Source: Bacteroidales bacterium
GTDB taxonomy: Bacteria; Bacteroidota; Bacteroidia; Bacteroidales; UBA1556
Length of the DNA stretch: 60,642 nucleotides
Assembly: GCA_023146135.1 (NCBI GenBank)
Contig: JAGLCR010000011.1
Location: 1 to 60,642, forward strand
Reading direction: 5' to 3'
In this document: piece after piece, positions 53,132 through 60,642 of the stretch
How positions within the stretch are numbered: the stretch's first letter is position 1
Layout of the letters: each line of letters starts with the position of its first letter
The notes under the pieces: generated by a model
What the model was told of the DNA's origin: nothing
What the model saw: the letters and a program-made list of their open reading frames with translations, nothing else
The model's database searches: none
Position numbers and translations under genes: made by a program

Positions 53132-54028
53132 ATGAAAGAAATTAATTTAAATATTGCAGAGGAAGTAGCGCTTCTTGCTGTTAATGAGGATGGTGATCTG
53201 CATCCAAAACTAAAGAGCCCAAAATACGATATTATAATTGCAAGTGCCATATTAATGGACTTAGCACTTCAGCACCGCATCGATACCGATATGCACAATG
53301 TTATTCCAGACAAATTAGAACCTTTGAACGACCCTATCTTGGATGTGGTGATTGAAGATATTAAGGAGTATGGAAGTGTGAGGTCTATTACAGAGTGGAT
53401 TTCAGACTTAAGTTTGAAAGGACAGTTTTTTCGTGAAGAGATTCTGAAATCTGTTGTTGACTCAGGGATATTGAAAGTAGAAGAGAAGAAAGTGCTTTGG
53501 ATGTTTTCTAAGCGCATTTATCCAATGGTTGATGATAAAGAGGTTAAGGAAGTACGAGTAAGAATTCGTGATTTGGTTTTCAGTGATGATATTCCCGATC
53601 CAAAAGATATTGTAATCATTAGTTTGTTTAAACATACAAATCTTATGGAGTTGCTATTTACAAATTCGGAGCTTAAGGATTATGACTATCGTATTGCTCA
53701 AATAGCGAAAATGGATATGATAGGATTGGCCATTGCCGATTCGTTGGATGAGTTTAAGTTATCTGATATTAAGGAGTTTTTGTCAGGTGAAGAGAAAAGC
53801 CCAGAGGAGATGTTGGATAATCATGTGAATGAATTGAAAGAGAAATTCCGTATTACTAATGATGCTAACTTACCAGCCTGGTTACGAAAAGGAACGTCGC
53901 AATTTGCAAAGACCTTGGACTTTGTACGAAAGCATAATACAGCTGATATTACCTTCAATCATCGTTCAGGTGAATATCAAAAAAATAACTATTCCTTTAT
54001 AGGTCACGGATTTGGTTCGGGAAGCTAA
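53132..54028 (+). CDS. GPP34 (GOLPH3) family protein
   Basis: A 298-residue cytoplasmic helical protein of the Golgi phosphoprotein 3 family: NIAEEVALLAVNEDGDL, YDIIIASAILMDLALQHRI, EWISDLSLKGQFFREEILKSVVDSGILKVEEKKVLWMF (hairpin region) and KDIVIISLFKHTNLMELLF. In eukaryotes this fold binds phosphatidylinositol-4-phosphate on Golgi membranes; bacterial members have no established role. It comes directly after the RsbW-STAS pair, which suggests control by, or output from, partner switching. The last 45 residues (DANLPAWLRKGTSQF, then Asn/Gly-rich) are an extension. It ends at a terminator shared with rpsP. Confidence 0.88.
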   Translation: MKEINLNIAEEVALLAVNEDGDLHPKLKSPKYDIIIASAILMDLALQHRIDTDMHNVIPDKLEPLNDPILDVVIEDIKEYGSVRSITEWISDLSLKGQFFREEILKSVVDSGILKVEEKKVLWMFSKRIYPMVDDKEVKEVRVRIRDLVFSDDIPDPKDIVIISLFKHTNLMELLFTNSELKDYDYRIAQIAKMDMIGLAIADSLDEFKLSDIKEFLSGEEKSPEEMLDNHVNELKEKFRITNDANLPAWLRKGTSQFAKTLDFVRKHNTADITFNHRSGEYQKNNYSFIGHGFGSGS

Positions 54029-54049
54029 AATCTTGATAATCATAAAAAT

Positions 54050-54085
54050 AAAAGCCCCAATCTGAATTTTCAGATTGGGGCTTTT
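54050..54085. terminator. Perfect bidirectional terminator between GPP34 and rpsP
   Basis: AAAAGCCCCAATCTGAA and TTCAGATTGGGGCTTTT form a perfect 17-bp inverted repeat around TT. The A-run before and T-run after make it usable for both converging transcripts. Confidence 0.95.
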
Positions 54086-54128
54086 GTTATTCAGTGTCTT
54101 GCTGACACGATTTATGAATCTGCAGTGA

Positions 54129-54719
54129 TTACTCAGCAGCAGCTTCTTTATTCTCTTTTGGAGCAGCTTCTTCTTCTTTTGCCTCTTCGGCAGCAGGAGC
54201 TTCAGCAGCAGCCTTAGCAGCTTCTGCTTCTTTAGCAGCAGCAACCTGAGCTTCAATTTCATCAGCTCTCTTCTTAGCGATTTCGTCTAAACGTCCTTGA
54301 CGGATTTTTGACTCAGCATCGAAAATGTCCTTTTTCGCTTTCTTAGTTTCTTCTCTAGTTTCGTTTACTGCATCGCTTACTTTAGCTTCTTTCTCAGCAG
54401 TCCAAGCATCAAAACGCTTTTCAGCTTCTTCCTTAGTAAAAGCATTTTTTGCAACACCACCTAAAAGGTGATTTTTGTACATAACTCCTTTATACGAAAG
54501 GATTGCACGTGCAGTGTCAGTTGGTTGAGCTCCTTTGCCTAACCATGCTACAGCTACATCGATATCAATATCAATAGTGGCTGGTTTTGTCATTGGATTA
54601 TACGTGCCAATTTTCTCAATAAACTTTCCGTCTCGAGGTGCACGACCGTCCGCAACAACGATATGATAAAAAGGATTACCTTTTTTACCGTAACGCTGTA
54701 ATCTAATTTTTGCTGGCAT
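54129..54719 (-). CDS. rpsP: 30S ribosomal protein S16 with long Ala/Glu/Lys tail
   Basis: S16 binds 16S rRNA and helps assemble the 30S subunit. The first 80 residues are standard S16: MPAKIRLQRYGKKGNPFYHIVVADGRAPRDGKFIEKIGTYNPMT, then WLGKGAQPTDTARAILSYKGVMYKNHL. Total length is 196, more than double the usual 80-90; residues about 95-196 are a helical region, then a low-complexity Ala/Glu/Lys tail (EAEAAKAAAEAPAAEEAKEEE). Similar tails are known on S16 of many Bacteroidota. A promoter with both elements lies just upstream. The gene appears to be monocistronic. Confidence 0.96.
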   Translation of the reverse strand: MPAKIRLQRYGKKGNPFYHIVVADGRAPRDGKFIEKIGTYNPMTKPATIDIDIDVAVAWLGKGAQPTDTARAILSYKGVMYKNHLLGGVAKNAFTKEEAEKRFDAWTAEKEAKVSDAVNETREETKKAKKDIFDAESKIRQGRLDEIAKKRADEIEAQVAAAKEAEAAKAAAEAPAAEEAKEEEAAPKENKEAAAE

Positions 54720-54764
54720 AATCTTATTGTTTTAATTGTTTAAATATCCGTTTTTTACGGGCGG

Positions 54765-54795
54765 CAAATATCCGACTATTTATTGTAATAGCAAA
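54765..54795 (-). promoter_or_regulatory. rpsP promoter
   Basis: Minus strand TTTG (54795-54792), a 19-bp spacer and GATATTTG (54772-54765) fit the Bacteroidota -33/-7 pattern with one mismatch, giving a leader of about 40 nt before the ATG at 54719. Confidence 0.6.
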
Positions 54796-55018
54796 AGATT
54801 TTTATTTTTATTTTTATCTTGCTGCCATTTAGTGCTATCCGTTCTAGTCCTCAATCGCAAATGGCATTCATCCAGTAGCTTATAAAGAGCTTCTTTGGTC
54901 GCTTTTATTAGCTAGGATTCATAGCCATTACAATTTCTGGGCTGTCACTACTATCACAGGCAGAAGTTAACATGGCTTATTGATTGAAAAAATTCTCTTC
55001 TTTTTCTAGATTGATTGC

Positions 55019-56398
55019 TTATTGTTTGATTAACTTGCTAGTATAAACATTATTATTTGCATCGATAACCTGAATAAAATAAATGCCACTTTCTAAATCT
55101 TGAATGTTAACTCGGGTACTGCTATTTAACTTTTGTATTTTAATTATACGGCCACTAGCATCATATATTCGAATGTCAATTTGTTGATTAACATTCATAT
55201 CTACGAAAAAGAAATTTTGAGTAGGATTTGGAGATATGCTTATGGTATTTTGCATAGGGATATTAATACTGCTTCCAATAAAATCAGAATAGTAAATAGA
55301 GTACTTATAAGACAATGGCCACTGACCATTTATTGAATCATACCCAACTATAATTTCCAACATATGATTAAAATATTCTAAATCATCCTTAGAGAAATAA
55401 GTTGTTGGTAATACCAAGTCTGCTTGTGAATAATTGTTATTGTATGTCATTTCATTTTTAAATGCCGCTTCCCATACGTTTGAAGGTGGGCTGCTAAAAG
55501 TTTTGGTGCTATCAATATTTGAATTTGTGCCTAAGAAATGATACGTGCTATCATAATAATCCCATGTCGATGCTGTATTGTTGTATCCTCCGCTAACATC
55601 ATAAATCTTTCGGTTTTGATTATCATAGCCCTTTTTGTACTTTGATTCATATGTAAAAACATTATTTTGAGAGTCCCATTGAAAACTATTTTGTTCAATT
55701 AAATTATTGTTGGCATCGTAAGTCCATTCCGTTTTTCTACCATTTACCCAGCTGCCAGAGATTTCAAACTTAGTTATTTGAACACTTATATCGTTATTGG
55801 TGTTGTAGCTATAATAGTTTTTGCTATTTAATACCCATTGGCTATTCCAGGTATAGGATAGCGATAAGGTATCTAGTGAACTTTGATTCTGAAACCACTC
55901 AATTTTTTCATTTTTTATCCATTGGTTTGAGGAAGTGCTCCAATGAGAATATTCTGTTGTATAGGAATTTGAAGTGTAGGTTATTGTTTTTTTTGTATTT
56001 GCTATCCATTGACTATTTGCCTGATTCCATTGATATAAATTTTGCTCAATAGTACGATTATTTGCATCATATACATATTCTCTTTTTGATATTTTTTTCC
56101 ACATTTGGTTTCCATACTCATATGAAATGTTGCTTACTACATCACCATTTGCATTATAAATAAAATACTCTTTTGCATAGTGATTTGCCGTTGAGCCGGA
56201 GTATAAATCTACAACTATACTATCCAACTGTTTCTTATTAGATAATTTATGAGTTTGTAAACCATTCTTAGAAATCTGATTTGGTTTAAGATGTTGATCA
56301 GATAAAGGTGAATTATTTATGATACGGTTCGAAAAGTATTGTCCGAATGATATTCCGCTAATAAAAAGAATCGCAGTAAGTAGGTAAATCTTTTTCAT
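55019..56398 (-). CDS. T9SS type A sorted repeat protein
   Basis: A 459-residue secreted protein. The signal peptide ends near ISFGQ (residue 20). Residues about 60-330 are made of imperfect tandem repeats of about 40 residues built on YxxNNDxxxEQxxxxWNxxxxxW, with Tyr, Asn, Gln and Trp in fixed places (for example TYDANNNLIEQNSFQWDSQ and VYDANNRTIEQNLYQWNQ). The last 70 residues are a type A sorting domain: SPNPTQNFFFVDM, IRIYDASGRI and LESGIYFIQVID. Export to the cell surface by T9SS is expected. The repeat is a beta-strand adhesin-like fold; the ligand is unknown. Promoter element at 56426-56433. Confidence 0.9.
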   Translation of the reverse strand: MKKIYLLTAILFISGISFGQYFSNRIINNSPLSDQHLKPNQISKNGLQTHKLSNKKQLDSIVVDLYSGSTANHYAKEYFIYNANGDVVSNISYEYGNQMWKKISKREYVYDANNRTIEQNLYQWNQANSQWIANTKKTITYTSNSYTTEYSHWSTSSNQWIKNEKIEWFQNQSSLDTLSLSYTWNSQWVLNSKNYYSYNTNNDISVQITKFEISGSWVNGRKTEWTYDANNNLIEQNSFQWDSQNNVFTYESKYKKGYDNQNRKIYDVSGGYNNTASTWDYYDSTYHFLGTNSNIDSTKTFSSPPSNVWEAAFKNEMTYNNNYSQADLVLPTTYFSKDDLEYFNHMLEIIVGYDSINGQWPLSYKYSIYYSDFIGSSINIPMQNTISISPNPTQNFFFVDMNVNQQIDIRIYDASGRIIKIQKLNSSTRVNIQDLESGIYFIQVIDANNNVYTSKLIKQ

Positions 56399-56425
56399 GA
56401 TAGTATAGTTTATTTAATATTCGAA

Positions 56426-56433
56426 CAAAATTA
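56426..56433 (-). promoter_or_regulatory. -7 promoter element for the T9SS type A gene
   Basis: Minus strand TAATTTTG fits TAnnTTTG, 27 bp upstream of the ATG at 56398. Confidence 0.45.
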
Positions 56434-56542
56434 CTAAAAATATCGTACGATTCTTATTTCTAATAATTATTGGATAATCCTATGCCTGAGATACTTTTTA
56501 CTTCTTTATTGAAAGCTTTTATCATAATTCCCCTTAAAACTA

Positions 56543-56550
56543 TATCTTTG
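56543..56550 (+). promoter_or_regulatory. -7 promoter element for the serine hydrolase operon
   Basis: TATCTTTG, followed by CACATC, fits TAnnTTTG and lies 22 bp before the ATG at 56573. Confidence 0.55.
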
Positions 56551-56572
56551 CACATCAACTAAAAACAATAAA

Positions 56573-58123
56573 ATGCAGATTAAAAATAAAATTATTGGAA
56601 CACTATTATTTCTTTTTATTTCCTTAATTGGCTTTTCGCAAACAGCTCGTTTAGATAGTCTTGATGCTTATTTTCAACGAAGTCTCGAGATGTGGCAAGT
56701 GCCTGGCATGGCCATTGCCATTGTAAAAGATGACTCGCTAGTTTTTGCCAAAGGCTATGGAGTAAAGGATATTAAGAAAAAGAAATCTAAAGTTGATGAA
56801 AACACCCTATTTCCAATAGCTTCAAATACCAAGGCTTTCACTGCTGCCGCTTTAGCTCGTTTGGTTGATCAAGGAAAACTAAGTTGGGAAACCAAAGTGG
56901 TAGAAATTTTACCCTATTTTAGATTATACGATCCTTATGTAACGGCGCATTTTACCATATTAGATTTATTGAGCCACCGCTCGGGATTAGTAACTTTTAG
57001 TGGCGATTTATTGTGGTATGGCACAACCTATTCGCGCGAAGAAGTGGTTAAAAAACTTCCTTATCTAAAACAGAAGTACGAATTTAGAACTCGTTTTGGC
57101 TATTCCAATATTATGTATATCGCAGCAGGAGAGGTGATTGAAAAATTGAGTGGAAAGTCTTGGGACGATTATATTAAAGATGAATTTTTAAGCCCGTTGG
57201 GAATGAAAAGTACTCTTACAAGTATTACTCAGCTCAATAAAAAATCGAATGTGACACGTCCGCATAATAAAGTGAATGATGATGTTTTTGCAATCGAGTT
57301 TATGAATTGGGATAATATAAGTGGGGCAGGAGCCTTGATAAGTAATGTTACCGATATGAGCTATTGGCTACGTATGCAATTAAAAGAAGGTAGTTATAAC
57401 GGTCATATGTATTTCTCGCCTCAGCAAAATCAAACAATGAAAAGTCCACAAACCAATCATACGGTAAGTAAAGGGTATCAGCGATATTGGCCTAGTACCC
57501 ACTTTAAGTCCTATGGTTTAGGATGGGGGCTTAGCGATTATCATGGCCGTAAAGTTATTGGCCATTCGGGTGGTTATGATGGTATTATTAGCTACAGCTG
57601 TTTGGTGCCAGAAGAGAATTTAGGTTTCGTAATTTTAACAAATTCTAATTCCTCTCTATATAATTCTATCTTGAACCGTATTTTAGATGCCTATTTAGCC
57701 AAGGATACAACCGATTGGAATAAGTTGTTTTTGCCGTATCAACAAAAAAATGACCAGCACGAACGTATTTTGGTCAAAGAAAATGCTACGAAACCAAGCC
57801 TCGATTTGGTGAAGTATACTGGAATATACAGTGATATTGCATATGGTAATGTGATGATTACATTAAATAAAGGGAAGCTTAATTTGCAGATGCTTCGCAC
57901 TTCGCTTTTTAAGAGCGAGCTAAATATGTTTGACGGAGATACCATGTTGGTTGAATTTACCAATGTGCCTTCACTACCTCAAGGTAAAGCAATGTTTAGT
58001 ACTAAGGATGGAGATGTGGAATACCTTATTATTGATGTGCCTAATCCTGATTTTGATTTTACGGAGTTCAAGTTTCTTAAAATGAAAGGAACAGAGAATC
58101 CAGTTCCTAATAATAATTACTAA
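56573..58123 (+). CDS. Secreted beta-lactamase-fold serine hydrolase (class C/DUF3471)
   Basis: A 516-residue exported serine hydrolase of the class C beta-lactamase and PBP4*-like family. The signal peptide ends near GFSQ (residue 23). Catalytic motifs are Ser84-Asn-Thr-Lys87 (SxxK), Tyr177-Ser-Asn179 and His331-Ser-Gly-Gly (in place of KTG). The C-terminal about 120 residues are a DUF3471-like beta domain (KYTGIYSDIAYGNVMITL). Family members are esterases, D-aminoacyl peptidases or carboxypeptidases; the substrate is not evident. It has its own promoter and is followed by a lipoprotein gene after 10 bp. Confidence 0.93.
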   Translation: MQIKNKIIGTLLFLFISLIGFSQTARLDSLDAYFQRSLEMWQVPGMAIAIVKDDSLVFAKGYGVKDIKKKKSKVDENTLFPIASNTKAFTAAALARLVDQGKLSWETKVVEILPYFRLYDPYVTAHFTILDLLSHRSGLVTFSGDLLWYGTTYSREEVVKKLPYLKQKYEFRTRFGYSNIMYIAAGEVIEKLSGKSWDDYIKDEFLSPLGMKSTLTSITQLNKKSNVTRPHNKVNDDVFAIEFMNWDNISGAGALISNVTDMSYWLRMQLKEGSYNGHMYFSPQQNQTMKSPQTNHTVSKGYQRYWPSTHFKSYGLGWGLSDYHGRKVIGHSGGYDGIISYSCLVPEENLGFVILTNSNSSLYNSILNRILDAYLAKDTTDWNKLFLPYQQKNDQHERILVKENATKPSLDLVKYTGIYSDIAYGNVMITLNKGKLNLQMLRTSLFKSELNMFDGDTMLVEFTNVPSLPQGKAMFSTKDGDVEYLIIDVPNPDFDFTEFKFLKMKGTENPVPNNNY

Positions 58124-58133
58124 TATATTTATT

Positions 58134-58463
58134 ATGACTAAGATATGGGCAGTAGTGTTTATAGTTTTTGTATTAATAGTAAGTACACAATGCAAAAAAG
58201 AGGAAGAAGAAAAGGATACCACACCACCAGTTATTTCTCTTGAAGGGGCTAATCCGTTGAGTGTGGATAAGGGAACGGCATATGTTGAACCTGGTTTTTC
58301 TGCCTCTGATGATCTTGATGGTGATATATCTAGTAATGTAAAGGTGACGGGTAATGTTGATGTGAATACCGAGGGTACATACTACCTTAAGTATAATGTG
58401 AGTGATGCAGCTGGAAATAATGCTGATGAGCAAACACGTAAAGTAAATGTGATGATATTTTAA
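58134..58463 (+). CDS. Lipoprotein with DUF5011 Ig-like domain
   Basis: A 109-residue lipoprotein (signal with STQC, lipid Cys20, then acidic KKEEEEKD). One DUF5011 domain makes up the rest: TPPVISLEGANPLSVDKGTAY, FSASDDLDGDISSNVKVTGNVD, and TYYLKYNVSDAAGNNADEQTRKV. Such bacterial Ig-like domains occur as surface spacers. It follows the serine hydrolase by 10 bp and is likely co-transcribed. Confidence 0.82.
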   Translation: MTKIWAVVFIVFVLIVSTQCKKEEEEKDTTPPVISLEGANPLSVDKGTAYVEPGFSASDDLDGDISSNVKVTGNVDVNTEGTYYLKYNVSDAAGNNADEQTRKVNVMIF

Positions 58464-58526
58464 CATCTTGTTGAAAACCTTCTTTTTTTGGAAGATAGTT
58501 CAAAAGGTGAGTATATAAATATAGCT

Positions 58527-58534
58527 TAGTTTTG
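58527..58534 (+). promoter_or_regulatory. -7 promoter element for the DUF5020-permease pair
   Basis: TAGTTTTG fits TAnnTTTG and lies 33 bp before the ATG at 58568, giving the next two genes a promoter apart from the hydrolase operon. Confidence 0.45.
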
Positions 58535-58567
58535 TGTGAATGTAGAAATTCCTATAAATCTAAGACG

Positions 58568-59263
58568 ATGAGAAAAGTTATACTACTATTTTTTATTATG
58601 TGCAGTTTAACTAGCACATCTCAAAACTTACAGCTCCATTACGATTTGGGTTCTGATCGTAAGTATTTCACTAGCACTATCGAAATGTTTAAACCCGATA
58701 AGCTAGGAAGCACCTTCTTTTTTATAGATATGGACTATGGGTCCAATGGAGTGAAAGGAGTAAGCATGGCTTATTGGGAAATTGCTCGTGTATTTAAAAC
58801 CGAAAAGATGCCCATTGGTATTCATGCCGAATTTGATGGTGGTTTTGGTGCTTATAATACAGGTGATATTAACCATGCATACGAGATAAATAACGCTGGT
58901 CTTTTGGGGATTGACTATTCGTTAACGGCCAGTGACTTTTCAAAAGGAATATCATTTAAGGTATTGTATAAATATATATCAGGAAAACATGATGCTTCGT
59001 ATCAGTTTGCCACCGTTTGGTTTTATCATTTTTGGAAGCAGCGAATGACTTTTAGTGGTTTTGCTGATTTTTGGCGTGAAGATTTTGATTTCAACTTCGA
59101 TGGAAATGTAGATGCCGAGTATGTATTTCTTGCCGAGCCACAGCTATGGTATCACATCAACGATCATTTTAGTTTTGGTGGCGAAGTAGAGTTTTCTAAT
59201 AATTTTGGTGGTCATTATGGTCATTGGGTTCGACCTACTGTGGCACTGAAGTGGACTTTCTAA
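58568..59263 (+). CDS. DUF5020 outer-membrane protein (Tsx-like nucleoside channel)
   Basis: A 231-residue outer-membrane barrel. I use ATG 58568, because an upstream frame extension from 58532 (MCECRNSYK) lacks a signal peptide, while MRKVILLFFIMCSLTSTSQNLQ is a clear one, and a promoter element (58527-58534) overlaps the upstream start. FFIDMDYGSNGVKGVSMAYWEIAR, GIHAEFDGGFGAYN, WFYHFWKQRMTFSGFADFW and a terminal WTF match DUF5020, which belongs to the Tsx-like clan. Nucleobase or nucleoside passage is the likely role, because a purine permease follows after 19 bp. Confidence 0.85.
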   Translation: MRKVILLFFIMCSLTSTSQNLQLHYDLGSDRKYFTSTIEMFKPDKLGSTFFFIDMDYGSNGVKGVSMAYWEIARVFKTEKMPIGIHAEFDGGFGAYNTGDINHAYEINNAGLLGIDYSLTASDFSKGISFKVLYKYISGKHDASYQFATVWFYHFWKQRMTFSGFADFWREDFDFNFDGNVDAEYVFLAEPQLWYHINDHFSFGGEVEFSNNFGGHYGHWVRPTVALKWTF

Positions 59264-59282
59264 TTTTTAAATTCAAAGTATT

Positions 59283-60575
59283 ATGTTGGAGAAATTTTTT
59301 GAACTAAAAAAGTACAAAACCGATATCAAAACGGAAGTGCTTGCAGGCCTAACTACATTTATGACCATGGCTTATATCCTAGCTGTTAATCCCGAAATTT
59401 TGAGTGCAGCAGGCATGGATAAAAATGCACTTTTTACGGCAACAGCGGTAAGTGCGATTCTTGCCACACTGGTGATGGCCCTAGTGGCAAAACTCCCCTT
59501 TGCTTTAGCTCCTGGAATGGGGTTAAATGCCTTTTTTGCTTATACTGTAGTACTTACAATGGGTTATACTTGGGAGTTTGCCCTTACTGCAGTGTTTATC
59601 GAAGGACTTATTTTTATTATTCTCACAGCCTTCAATATACGTGAGATGATTGTAAATGCCATACCTAAAAATCTTAAACATGCGGTATCTGCTGGTATTG
59701 GGCTGTTTATCGCCTTTATTGGTTTGCAAAATGCAGACATCATTGTTAATAATGATGCTGTATTGGTGGGATTAGGTGATATGAGTTCACATACCGTTTG
59801 GGTAGGTTTTTTCGGAATTATAGTTACCGGAGTTCTTTTTGTACGAAAAGTGAAAGGTTCGTTGCTCATCGGTATTCTTTCATCCACAGTTTTAGCGCTA
59901 GCGTTAGGAGTGGCCCATTGGCCTGTAGGTGGGCTAGTTGATACTCCTCCATCATTAGAACCTATTTTCTTTAAGTTTGATTTTAGTAAGGTGTTTTCAT
60001 TGGAAATGTTGATCGTTGTATTTACCTTCCTTTTTGTTGATATGTTTGATACCGTAGGTACACTAGTAGGAGTGGCTGATAAGGCAGGAATGCTGTCCAA
60101 AGAAGGGAAGATACCAAGAGTAAAACAAGCATTATTTGCCGATGCCATAGGTACTACAGCAGGTGCAATACTGGGTACATCCACCGTAACTACTTATGTG
60201 GAAAGTGCTGCAGGTGTAGCCGAAGGTGGTCGTACAGGTTTAACAGCTTTGTCCGCAGCAGTGTTTTTCTTTGTAGCTTTATTCTTTGCTCCTTTATTTA
60301 TTATGATTCCTGCAGCTGCCACTGCACCAGCCTTATTTATTGTAGGATTATTTATGTTGGAACCCATTAAACGTATCGATTTAAGCGATTTTTCTGAAGC
60401 AATTCCTGCTTTCTTTACCATTATCATGATGCCACTTGCATATAGTATTGCCGAGGGTATTGTATTTGGAATGTTATCCTTTGTATTAATAAAAATGCTT
60501 ACAGGAAAATTTAAGGATATATCCATTATAATGTACATATTGGCAGTACTTTTCATTGTAAAATTCTTCATGTAA
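59283..60575 (+). CDS. AzgA/PbuG-type purine permease (NCS2 family)
   Basis: A 430-residue inner-membrane symporter with about 12-14 helices. The hallmarks are KTDIKTEVLAGLTTFMTMAYILAVNP (13-38), APGMGLNAFFAYTVVL, AVSAGIGLFIAFIGLQNA, FTFLFVDMFDTVGTLVGVADKAG and GTSTVTTYVESAAGVAEGGRTGLTAL. This branch (AzgA/PbuG) takes up adenine, guanine or hypoxanthine with protons. It follows the Tsx-like DUF5020 gene by 19 bp, making an outer- and inner-membrane uptake pair. Confidence 0.95.
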   Translation: MLEKFFELKKYKTDIKTEVLAGLTTFMTMAYILAVNPEILSAAGMDKNALFTATAVSAILATLVMALVAKLPFALAPGMGLNAFFAYTVVLTMGYTWEFALTAVFIEGLIFIILTAFNIREMIVNAIPKNLKHAVSAGIGLFIAFIGLQNADIIVNNDAVLVGLGDMSSHTVWVGFFGIIVTGVLFVRKVKGSLLIGILSSTVLALALGVAHWPVGGLVDTPPSLEPIFFKFDFSKVFSLEMLIVVFTFLFVDMFDTVGTLVGVADKAGMLSKEGKIPRVKQALFADAIGTTAGAILGTSTVTTYVESAAGVAEGGRTGLTALSAAVFFFVALFFAPLFIMIPAAATAPALFIVGLFMLEPIKRIDLSDFSEAIPAFFTIIMMPLAYSIAEGIVFGMLSFVLIKMLTGKFKDISIIMYILAVLFIVKFFM

Positions 60576-60604
60576 ATATTGAAAAAATAAATAATAATAA
60601 AAAG

Positions 60605-60634
60605 TTTGTTAGAATAGAAAAAACTTTATCTTTG
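60605..60634 (+). promoter_or_regulatory. Strong Bacteroidota promoter at the right edge
   Basis: TTTG at 60605-60608, an 18-bp spacer and TATCTTTG at 60627-60634, followed by CACTC. Both elements are consensus. It would drive a gene starting beyond the window. Confidence 0.7.
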
Positions 60635-60642
60635 CACTCTCA

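Noticed and set aside
53966-54262. Minus-strand Leu/Lys-rich ORF over the rpsP tail and terminator
   Set aside because: It is a shifted frame of the low-complexity rpsP tail and reads through the perfect terminator hairpin.
58464-58500. Terminator hairpin after the DUF5011 gene
   Set aside because: Only a 4-bp CTTC/GAAG stem around a T-run is found, too weak to support.
58532-58567. Upstream TTG start for the DUF5020 protein
   Set aside because: It would put 12 Cys-containing residues before the signal peptide and overlap the -7 promoter element.

Overview
The window is AT-rich chromosomal DNA from a member of the Bacteroidota, most likely a Bacteroidales/Marinilabiliales-like lineage. The evidence is: promoters of the Bacteroidota type (TAnnTTTG at -7); two proteins with type IX secretion (T9SS) C-terminal sorting domains (type B ending at 25886, type A ending at 55019); a complete Bat 'aerotolerance' cluster; a Bacteroides-type SerA/SerC pair; and many secreted or outer-membrane proteins with DUF5916, DUF5020, DUF1080-like or DUF3471-type regions. 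I see no tRNA, rRNA, insertion sequence, prophage or CRISPR array. The gene content reads as core and accessory chromosome rather than a mobile island.

Layout. 1-3.2 kb: serine operon (serC, serA, DUF1015, minus strand). 3.4-9.3 kb: a secreted protein, then an iron-type ABC importer (binding lipoprotein, fused permease, ATPase) with a lipoprotein and a DUF308 membrane protein; a 19-bp palindrome lies just upstream. 9.3-12.3 kb: glutamine amidotransferase, the peptidoglycan recycling ligase Mpl and an MscS-type channel. 12.3-17.5 kb: one 1727-residue protein joining a cation-chloride cotransporter (SLC12-type) to a long helical region and a C-terminal AAA+/winged-helix ATPase, followed 6 nt later by the MscS-type channel. 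17.7-28.9 kb: FGE-like secreted protein, acyltransferase, lipoprotein amidotransferase, ECF sigma factor with a membrane partner, outer-membrane barrel plus subtilase, DUF2461 protein, and a T9SS type B adhesin. 29.2-32.0 kb: DUF134 regulator, NifX-like protein and two ferredoxin-containing MinD-type ATPases (an orange-protein-like module), with a palindrome lying exactly in the promoter spacer. 32-39.5 kb: DUF5916 protein, EamA exporter, cysteine-desulfurase-like enzyme, TPR protein and a voltage-gated potassium channel with a zinc-ribbon tail. 39.6-48.2 kb: Bat operon (moxR, DUF58, DUF4381-like, batA, batB, batC, batD, batE). 48.5-60.6 kb: porin, thioredoxin-like protein, Nnr NAD(P)HX repair enzyme, RsbW-like kinase, STAS and GPP34 trio, rpsP, T9SS type A protein, beta-lactamase-fold hydrolase, and a Tsx-like DUF5020 barrel next to an AzgA-type purine permease.

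The most unusual item is the SLC12-AAA+ fusion with its coupled MscS gene. It suggests an ion-uptake transporter under control of an on-board ATPase, paired with a pressure-release channel, as one osmotic or volume-control unit. Next are the redox-ATPase/NifX module with its promoter operator, and the partner-switching pair beside a GOLPH3-family protein.
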